This document shows positions 57,484-64,000 of a stretch of 64,000 bases of DNA, piece after piece. Source of the DNA: Trichomonas vaginalis G3 (Eukaryota > Parabasalia > Trichomonadida > Trichomonadidae); the NCBI RefSeq assembly GCF_026262505.1, contig NC_067208.1, positions 15,943,962 through 16,007,961 on the forward strand, given 5' to 3'. Position 1 is the first letter of the stretch. Each line of letters starts with the position of its first letter. The notes beneath the pieces were generated by a model. That model was given only the letters and a program-made list of their open reading frames with translations, had not been told where the DNA came from and searched no databases. The position numbers and the translations under genes were made by a program.

Positions 57484-58116
57484 TTAATGCATAATAGGAA
57501 CACGACGTGATCCACGTCCAAAATCACATCCTCGAGCACTTAAAGTAGTTCTTGGAGCGATATATTCACCTGTTCTATCCTTTTTAGGCTCTTTGTACTT
57601 ATGTGCAATTGTAATTCTTGGTGAGTCAGCATGAATGTATTTGAATCTTGGATTATAATTACCAGCACTTGGAGTATCTGGATCACCGTTAAATATGGAA
57701 GGGCGTTTTGCTGTTCCTATTGATGCCATTATGTTCTTACGTATTCCTACGTTTGATTCATAAATTGGACTATAATCTTGAGGACTTGGATTGAGGTTTT
57801 TAGGTACACATGGAGCCTTTGCTCTTGGAAACTTAACACCGTTAACCTGTCCGAAGGGAGGAGGAACATAACTTGGACCTGGAACATCATCTCTCTTAAT
57901 ATCACAATAACGAGGGCCAATTGTAACCTTTGGTCCATTTCCTATAGTGCTTTTGTAGTTGACAAGAGCTGGGTCTGGACGAGAAGTTGAAAAGGTAAAT
58001 CTTGGTGAAATTGCAATACCTTTTTTATCAGTGAAAGCTCTAGATATTGTATAATCTGATGGTCCTGGAAGTGGAGTACGGTCTCCAATTACATATATAT
58101 TAGAGAGGACTTCCAT
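57484..58116 (-). CDS. SHIPPO / sperm-tail PG-rich repeat protein
   Basis: This 210-residue protein has an ATG at 58116. STPGR/SHIPPO units occur at about 17 (PGPSDYTIS), 78 (PGPSYVPPP), 108 (PSPQDYSP), 150 (PSAGNYNPR) and 183 (TGEYIAPRT). Proteins of this family bind tubulin inside doublet microtubules and are abundant in flagellated cells, so a role in the trichomonad flagella or axostyle is likely. Basic residues are spread throughout, as usual. It is convergent with the nitroreductase across 192 bases. Confidence 0.85.
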   Translation of the reverse strand: MEVLSNIYVIGDRTPLPGPSDYTISRAFTDKKGIAISPRFTFSTSRPDPALVNYKSTIGNGPKVTIGPRYCDIKRDDVPGPSYVPPPFGQVNGVKFPRAKAPCVPKNLNPSPQDYSPIYESNVGIRKNIMASIGTAKRPSIFNGDPDTPSAGNYNPRFKYIHADSPRITIAHKYKEPKKDRTGEYIAPRTTLSARGCDFGRGSRRVPIMH

Positions 58117-59260
58117 TTTTCTTTCAAATTTATAAATTTCAACGAGATTTTAACGTACAGATGAATCCAATCTGAGATGAAAAAAATTGATACATTTTCT
58201 CAACAGAAATTACAACAAAAGGTGCATTAAGCTCGAAATTTAGATATGATGTATTAGTTATGCAAGAATAATCAATGGTTAGGAAAAATCAATATTTTTA
58301 CAATGAAGCATTCATTGTTCATAAAATTGGACTCAAAACCAATATTATTAATATATTATCTAACATTATCTCATATGCGCAATCTGTATCTCCAGGTATC
58401 GAAATTTTGAAATATTGAATTTGAGTAGGGGTAATTTTAGCTAAAAGCGACATGCCTGCAAAAAGTGACACACCCGTGAAGGGTGTGATTACCGATCGGT
58501 AATTTCGACAGTTTAGAATTTAAAATTTTTTATGGAACTGTTGCGAGTTTCATAAAGAATTTAAGGAATATAAGCAAAGATTTGAATCAAAATCTTAGAC
58601 CTAAGCCGCTCGATTCGCTCGCGGCTTCCGCGAATTACAGATCAGCAAAGATTTGAATCAAAATCTTCGAACTAAGCCGATCGCTTCGCTCACGGCTTTC
58701 TTTATTATTTTAAATTTGCATATTTACATCAAAAGTTCATAAGGTAAAAAATTTCGTTTATATTATTGCAAAATAAAATCTTCATTATCAAAATAATATT
58801 AAATGATAATATAATATAATTTATAAACAACTATTATTTAATAAAGTTTAATTGCCAAGGTTCATCTAATTTTTTGATTTTTAATGTTTTATGAATTTTA
58901 TTTATCATGTATATATCTAATGAAGATTATATATGTAGAAGATAAGTACCTTAATATGTACGTAAAAATTAATGAAATTTATTTTGAATGTAGAACCGAG
59001 CAATTTTCAAATTTTGTGCTTTTTTTGAATTTTCTCGATACCAGATAAGTTGTGTTGGCTAAATAATATATGGATACAATGTGTCTTATAGATGAATATA
59101 TGCACAAAAGTAGTAGGATAGGAAGGGTTGTGTGACTTTTTTTGTTACATCTATATATAGACGATGCATTAAAATATATTTATTTATAAATCATTTAAAA
59201 AATTAACATTAATTTTAAAATAATTTATTTTTCATCTTTTATAAAAGAAGCTATATATAG
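58117..59260. other. Intergenic sequence between host gene and element D
   Basis: This 1.1 kb stretch has no convincing gene. It holds a 55-bp direct repeat pair (58573-58627 and 58644-58698), each with a GCCG...CGGC hairpin, and two small palindromes near 58,475-58,505 (ACACCCGTGAAGGGTGT and TACCGATCGGTA). The left end of element D probably lies in 58,700-59,200, but no inverted repeat partner is in the window. Confidence 0.5.
58573..58698. repeat. Direct repeat pair of 55 bp with GC-rich hairpins
   Basis: Copies at 58573-58627 and 58644-58698 match at 50 of 55 bases. Each starts AGCAAAGATTTGAATCAAAA and ends in a hairpin of the type GCCGCTCGATTCGCTCGCGGC (first copy) or GCCGATCGCTTCGCTCACGGC with its last base dropped. 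Confidence 0.85.
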
Positions 59261-59851
59261 ATGATGTCAGATATTCCACGATTAATTAAACATTGTTTAA
59301 ATCCTGAATGGGTTAAACTTCAATTTAAAAATGAAGATTGTGAATTATTAAATGAATATGAAAGCCAAAATAAGCTAATGAGGTATAAATATAATGATAA
59401 AGAATATTTAATTTCATGGAATCAATGGAGTCATAATCAAAGACCTCATAAACGAGAAGAAGAAATTGAAAATAATGAAATGGAAATCATTGATGACATT
59501 AAAGAGGATGGAATTCCTAAATTTTGTAGAAAAACCTTTAGAACTAAGTTAGGAGCATATAAACGTAGAGTATTAAATCCTGAATATCTTAAACATATAT
59601 TTAAAAAGGAAGACTGTGAATTATTAAACGCTAATGAATATGAAAATGCTAAATCAAAACTGAGATATAAATATATTGGAAGTGATGAAAGGTGTAAAGA
59701 TAAAGATAAAGTTTATTCAGTTTCATATAATAACTGGCACACGTTAGGGATAAGAAAACATTTAGGAGATTATGAGAAATGTTCTGAATTCTTTAAATCT
59801 AGTATATACGAGAGAGTAAAAGAAATTAGAAATAATTATTTTCATGAATGA
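59261..59851 (+). CDS. Protein with duplicated DUF723-like/endonuclease-associated module
   Basis: This 196-residue protein contains two copies of one module. Residues about 12-58 read LNPEWVKLQFKNEDCELLNE ... YNDKEYLISWNQWSH, and about 104-160 read LNPEYLKHIFKKEDCELLNA ... KVYSVSYNNWHTLG. The pattern, Leu-Leu-x-x-(E/Y), basic strand, aromatic strand, Trp, resembles a short DNA-binding module often fused to homing endonucleases, but the zinc cysteines usual there are not obvious. The role is unknown. It is the first gene of element D. Confidence 0.45.
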   Translation: MMSDIPRLIKHCLNPEWVKLQFKNEDCELLNEYESQNKLMRYKYNDKEYLISWNQWSHNQRPHKREEEIENNEMEIIDDIKEDGIPKFCRKTFRTKLGAYKRRVLNPEYLKHIFKKEDCELLNANEYENAKSKLRYKYIGSDERCKDKDKVYSVSYNNWHTLGIRKHLGDYEKCSEFFKSSIYERVKEIRNNYFHE

Positions 59852-59939
59852 AAGATTCACTACCATAATGAAATAAAAAAATAAAATTTAAAAATTCATG
59901 TCTTACATTTTTGAATAATTTATTTTTAATTCGTATGAA

Positions 59940-61046
59940 ATGAGCGTCAATACTAACGACGTGAAAACATCAGGATTCACAAATGAGGAAATAAAGGATA
60001 TATTAGAGGAGGCAGGTTATGAGGTTGATAAATATTATTTTAGAAATTGTCAAAAATTCGCGGAGTTTTTAAATGAGTTTGATTATGATGGAAAAATGAA
60101 TAAAGATGATGTTATAAATTTCTTATATCCCACATCTAAAAAGGGAAAAACTAAAGAACCTGATGTTTTCCCTGAATATTATGAAGAACGGATTAAAGAT
60201 GATAAATACGATGAAATTGAAAGACTGGAAAAAATAAGAGATGAAATAGATGAAAAAATTAAGGAATTAAGAGAAGTTGAAAAATATAATGAAAATGAAG
60301 TAGAGGGTTTAATGAATATCCCAGCTTCAGAATCAGAAGTTCAGAAATCTCATGAAGAAAGATATAAAAATTATGTCTCAGAATCAACACAAAATTTATT
60401 AGATGGTGAAATAGACGAAACACTTTCAGAAGAAGGTACTAAATTTATTCGTAAACATAAGTTACAATTTATTGATAATGAAGAATACCCCTGTATCTTA
60501 CTTTCACCCCCTCTCGATTCTGAGAAATTCAAAAAAGCTCTTAAAAACGTGACATATGCAACTAATACGATTAAGAAAGAAGATCATGATATTTACACAA
60601 ATTATTATTTAAATAAATGCACAGGTGTTGATAAAGTTTTTGATTTATTAGATAAAATATCAAAAGAAACCATTGGAACATATAAAATTTTGTGTGATTG
60701 TGGTTTCATTATTGAAGATACCAATAATGTTTCATATGAAAGAACAGCACCGAAGGAAGATGAAGTGGAAAGGTCTATACCATTCGTTATTAAGAATAAA
60801 AAAGATATGAAAACGTATAAGCATTATATTTATTCATTTATTTCAGAAAAAATGGAAGCAACCCATAAAACATCTTCTCATCATTTTATAGCTATTCATA
60901 CATTCCTTTTCAAAGTTGTGAAATTAAATAAGACAGGAATTAGATTTAATGTATCAGGGTACGCATTCTTGAGTAAATTAAAATGTATTCGTCACGTCGC
61001 AGATGATAAAAATTTATGTGTTCTTAATTCATTTTATGGGCTTTAA
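59940..61046 (+). CDS. Polymerase-upstream protein (family of 6902-7837)
   Basis: This 368-residue protein has an ATG at 59940. Residues 12-70 (FTNEEIKDILEEAGYEVDKY) match the start of the element A protein 6902-7837. A coiled coil follows (DEIERLEKIRDEIDEKIKEL), then a less regular middle with ILLSPPLDSEKFKKAL, and the end carries a Cys-containing segment (DDKNLCVLNSFYGL) similar to the DNCFVYAC segment that precedes PolB in A. It stands directly upstream of the polymerase, 39 bases away. Position points to replication. Confidence 0.6.
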   Translation: MSVNTNDVKTSGFTNEEIKDILEEAGYEVDKYYFRNCQKFAEFLNEFDYDGKMNKDDVINFLYPTSKKGKTKEPDVFPEYYEERIKDDKYDEIERLEKIRDEIDEKIKELREVEKYNENEVEGLMNIPASESEVQKSHEERYKNYVSESTQNLLDGEIDETLSEEGTKFIRKHKLQFIDNEEYPCILLSPPLDSEKFKKALKNVTYATNTIKKEDHDIYTNYYLNKCTGVDKVFDLLDKISKETIGTYKILCDCGFIIEDTNNVSYERTAPKEDEVERSIPFVIKNKKDMKTYKHYIYSFISEKMEATHKTSSHHFIAIHTFLFKVVKLNKTGIRFNVSGYAFLSKLKCIRHVADDKNLCVLNSFYGL

Positions 61047-61085
61047 AGAATAAATTTTATTTTTTAATTTTTTATTCTTACATAA

Positions 61086-64000
61086 ATGAACAAAAACGGA
61101 ACAGCTAAAATGAATGATAATCAAATTAGAGCAGAAGGTAGAAGGTTATGTAAACGCTTCTATAACATTCCTGATGGTGTTAATCCTAAAACTCGTAGAA
61201 GCTATTTAAATGAAGCAATAGATGCATATGAAGGGTTTGACATTTCATCAGAAAGTGAGAGATTAGCGAGAATGTTAAATGTTAATATTGATTTCTATTA
61301 TTGTGATCCTCAACCAGAAGACGTGGACATAAATAAGGTAGACTTTCCATTAGTGGATTCAATAATGATAGATCCAGAATTTGAAACAATAAATATTTTA
61401 TTAACACAGAGTCCATGTGGAAAACTTCACGCTGACAGAATAACAGACGTTGAAGCACTCACCGGCTATAGAGTTTGTCCATATTGTAAAGAAGAAGTTT
61501 ATTCTATCCGTGATGATCCAGAAAGGAAAAACCAAAGAAGATTTTTAAAGCATTGTGAGAAATGTAAAGAAAATAATGGAAGATTAATTCAAGACGTTCA
61601 ATTGCAAAAGACACAGCAACCATATGCACCACATATTACGAAACAGAAGATATATCAGTGGTTATTAGCTCATAATTTGCAGGAATATTATAAACCGACA
61701 AGATATTATATTACTTTTGACTTCGAAACATTAGAGACTAAAGAAGAATTACAACTTTCTGAGTGTGCAACTTTGAACGCTTACTTAAAACCATTCATGG
61801 TATCATCAACGGTTAAATTAAATGATAAAACATATACGAGGAATTTTTGCTTAACTTCGAGTGATTCTTTTATTTCTGATTGGATTGAGTTTTTATTTTC
61901 AACCTGTTCATTAGTTGCTAAATCAAATATTGAACAATATGAAGAATTAATGAAGTCGCAAACGGACCAAACGGCGGGGACTTTGTCTCAAACATTAAAT
62001 GAAAAACAGAAGGAAGCATTTAAAGAACTTCTAGATGAGGAATTCAATAAAGTGAATATCATAGGTTTTAATTCGGGAAAGTTTGATTTAAATTTAATTC
62101 TTCGTGATTTAAACACTGCAAAATGGAAAATAAAATCAATGCTGGGTTCTTCTTCTCAATTTAAGCAAATCATTGTAAAGAAAACAAACGTTCCATATGA
62201 ATTGAGATTTATTGACATCAGAAATTATATAGCGGGTGGAACATTAGACCAATTCACTCAAGATTTCGGAAACAATAAATCACGTGTTAAATCCTTTTTC
62301 CCTTATCAATTCATCACATGGGAAAATTACGAAGAAGAATTATATAAAGAGGAACCATTCACGAAAGATTCATTTTATTCAGCATTAACTCAAGAAACTA
62401 TATCAGATAGTGATTATCAAATATATCTCAATGATGCTAAAAATTTTAAGAATAGATTAGAATATTTTATTCATTATTGCAATAAAGATGTTGAAATTAT
62501 GATTGACCCAATCGATAAAATTATTGAAGAAACATTTGTTTATAAAATTGACATGCTTCATAATCTTTCTTTATCATCGAATGCTTCAATGATTCGTTAC
62601 GCTTTAGCATATAAAGACTTTAATCCTAATGAAAAATATCCTGATGAAGAGATAGAATCAAGTTTTGAATTAACGAAAAAGTATTGGAAATATAAAATTG
62701 AATCATATAAGAAACAAGATGAAAAAGCAGAAAGGGATACTAAAAATAATGTTTCAATGGATGATTTTCAATACTATCACGATTTAATCCTTTCATCTAA
62801 ATGCAAAATGTGTGGTAAAGCGTTTACATATGCAAATAAACCAACATTGGATAGAATCGATAATGAAAAACCACATACCAAAGAAAATTGTCAGTTAATG
62901 TGTTGTTATTGCAATGTCGTAAAATCAAATAAAGATGAAGATGTTCAACGTTTAAGAATCAATTTAAGAAATTATGCATTAAAAAATAATTTACCAATGA
63001 CTTTAGATTCAGTTGAAGCTTATCACATTCTCCGTAATGGAATTACTGGTGGTTTATCAAATGTTCAACATAGAGTAAATCTTAAAGGAATCACGCACAT
63101 TAATAAACTTTCATATAGTCCAGAAACTAAAACTGTATCAAATGAGGACACCACCAACATTATGACTCATTTCGTTGGAGTTGACTTTAATTCATTATAT
63201 CCTTCATCATTTTCATCTAATCCTCATGATTTCATTCAATATACTGACCATAAAATGTATATGCCGGGAAGATTGAATGGTGTTATCATTTGTGATACAG
63301 CAACAAAGAAAGCAAAAGCATTGGGAATAATTAAGAAGAAAAATACTTTATTCGTGGCTGAAGTAAAGGGTCACATTGATGAAAAATACATTAATGATTA
63401 CATAAACTTTTTACCGATAATAAGAAACTTAGATATTATCACAGATGAAAAAACAATTGGCAGTTTTATGTATAATTACATGGAATCAAACAATTTACCA
63501 GTTGACCAGAAACAGAGGAAATTAACTCAGTTAGCATCAACACACAACCAATATCAACCATTTTCTTCTTATTATCTATGGTATCTAATAGATAGGTTTA
63601 ATTTTATCATCGATGACATTCAATCAATTTTAACATTTACTAAAAACACTTGTTTTAATGAATTTGCGAACAAATTTATGAATGAAAGACAAAAGGCTGA
63701 ATTAGAAGGAAATAAAGGAAAAAGTTTATTTTGCAAGATTTCGCTTAATGGATCATATGGTTACGATGCAATGAATACACAAAATTACGCAAAGACTAAA
63801 ATCATAAATGCACAGAAGGCACGCGTTGCATGTATGTCAAATAAGTTTAAAAACATAAGAGAAATAGGTGAAGATACATATCAAGTGATGCTTAAAGATA
63901 GATTTTATAGATGTGATACATGTTTACAAGAGGCATTCTTCACTTTAGATAATGCTAAATACTGGTATTTGGTTTTCATTTATGATTTTATGTATAAATG
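61086..64000 (+). CDS. Maverick family B DNA polymerase with internal HNH motif (partial)
   Basis: 971 codons are open from ATG at 61086 to the window edge. An early part has two CxxC pairs (CPYCKEEVYS, then HCEKC) suggesting a zinc knuckle. The exonuclease motifs are FDFETLET (D212, E214), FNSGKFDLNLI (D334) and HYCNKDVEI (D468). Between exonuclease and palm lies an HNH-like motif: SSKCKMCGKAF, then LDRIDNEKPHTKENC and CCYCNVVKSNKD (residues about 573-615). Palm motif A is VDFNSLYPSS (D700) and motif B is KISLNGSYGYD (about 885); motif C should lie beyond the window. It replicates the element by protein priming. Confidence 0.88.
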   Translation, partial: MNKNGTAKMNDNQIRAEGRRLCKRFYNIPDGVNPKTRRSYLNEAIDAYEGFDISSESERLARMLNVNIDFYYCDPQPEDVDINKVDFPLVDSIMIDPEFETINILLTQSPCGKLHADRITDVEALTGYRVCPYCKEEVYSIRDDPERKNQRRFLKHCEKCKENNGRLIQDVQLQKTQQPYAPHITKQKIYQWLLAHNLQEYYKPTRYYITFDFETLETKEELQLSECATLNAYLKPFMVSSTVKLNDKTYTRNFCLTSSDSFISDWIEFLFSTCSLVAKSNIEQYEELMKSQTDQTAGTLSQTLNEKQKEAFKELLDEEFNKVNIIGFNSGKFDLNLILRDLNTAKWKIKSMLGSSSQFKQIIVKKTNVPYELRFIDIRNYIAGGTLDQFTQDFGNNKSRVKSFFPYQFITWENYEEELYKEEPFTKDSFYSALTQETISDSDYQIYLNDAKNFKNRLEYFIHYCNKDVEIMIDPIDKIIEETFVYKIDMLHNLSLSSNASMIRYALAYKDFNPNEKYPDEEIESSFELTKKYWKYKIESYKKQDEKAERDTKNNVSMDDFQYYHDLILSSKCKMCGKAFTYANKPTLDRIDNEKPHTKENCQLMCCYCNVVKSNKDEDVQRLRINLRNYALKNNLPMTLDSVEAYHILRNGITGGLSNVQHRVNLKGITHINKLSYSPETKTVSNEDTTNIMTHFVGVDFNSLYPSSFSSNPHDFIQYTDHKMYMPGRLNGVIICDTATKKAKALGIIKKKNTLFVAEVKGHIDEKYINDYINFLPIIRNLDIITDEKTIGSFMYNYMESNNLPVDQKQRKLTQLASTHNQYQPFSSYYLWYLIDRFNFIIDDIQSILTFTKNTCFNEFANKFMNERQKAELEGNKGKSLFCKISLNGSYGYDAMNTQNYAKTKIINAQKARVACMSNKFKNIREIGEDTYQVMLKDRFYRCDTCLQEAFFTLDNAKYWYLVFIYDFMYK

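Larger units (their letters stand above)
59200..64000 (+). mobile_element. Maverick/Polinton element D (left part, cut by window)
   Basis: Three plus-strand genes with very low-GC spacers: a repeat-domain protein, a polymerase-upstream protein of the same family as 6902-7837, and a family B polymerase running off the edge. No break was seen in the visible part, so it looks younger than A and B/C. Its gene order (upstream protein, then polymerase) matches element A. The ends are not identified. Confidence 0.7.

Noticed and set aside
1-64000. tRNA, rRNA or snRNA genes
   Set aside because: No cloverleaf, rRNA core or conserved snRNA segment was recognised on either strand; short genes could have been missed by eye.

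Overview
This window looks like Trichomonas vaginalis, or a very close trichomonad. It is AT-rich. The host genes are intronless and belong to families typical of that parasite: a bacterial-type nitroreductase, an SHIPPO/sperm-tail PG-rich repeat protein and a giant Ig/cadherin-like repeat protein. A trichomonad initiator (TCACTT) sits directly before the nitroreductase ATG. A Tvmar1-like mariner and several Maverick/Polinton elements fill the rest.

Layout. (1) About 1-20,950 is a Maverick fossil (A). It has a double jelly-roll capsid gene, family B DNA polymerase (broken), a KilA-N gene, a KilA-N/T5orf172 gene, a retroviral-type integrase, a phage-like tail fibre with collar domain (broken), a penton-like protein, a packaging ATPase (broken) and small basic or amphipathic proteins. 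(2) About 21,000-47,150 is a second Maverick territory (B/C), either one element of about 26 kb or several nested or abutting ones. It has a D12-like methyltransferase relic, a tail fibre interrupted by the mariner, an integrase relic, a second and divergent DNA polymerase, an HNH protein, a packaging ATPase, an SF3 (D5-like) helicase relic, penton-like and major capsid genes, and a large coiled-coil/PQ-repeat protein. The capsid gene is split by a 1,052-bp insertion with terminal inverted repeats and a 16-bp target duplication. That insertion holds four consecutive long hairpins, the most unusual structure in the window. (3) About 47,200-58,500 is host sequence with four genes: an unassigned 980-residue protein, a 1330-residue repeat protein, a nitroreductase and an SHIPPO-repeat protein. 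One long intergenic palindrome and one MITE-like inverted-repeat unit lie between them. (4) About 59,200 to the window end is the left part of a third Maverick (D). Its DNA polymerase is still open to the window edge and carries an HNH-type zinc motif between the exonuclease and palm regions.

In a Maverick the integrase inserts the element, the protein-primed polymerase copies it, the ATPase packages it, and the capsid, penton and fibre proteins build a particle. I found no adenain-like maturation protease, although two candidate adenain-type Gly-Gly sites occur in a basic protein of A. Element ends (long terminal inverted repeats) could not be matched by eye, so outer boundaries are approximate. 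A and B/C are broken fossils with on the order of ten to twenty breaks each. D shows none in the part visible here.
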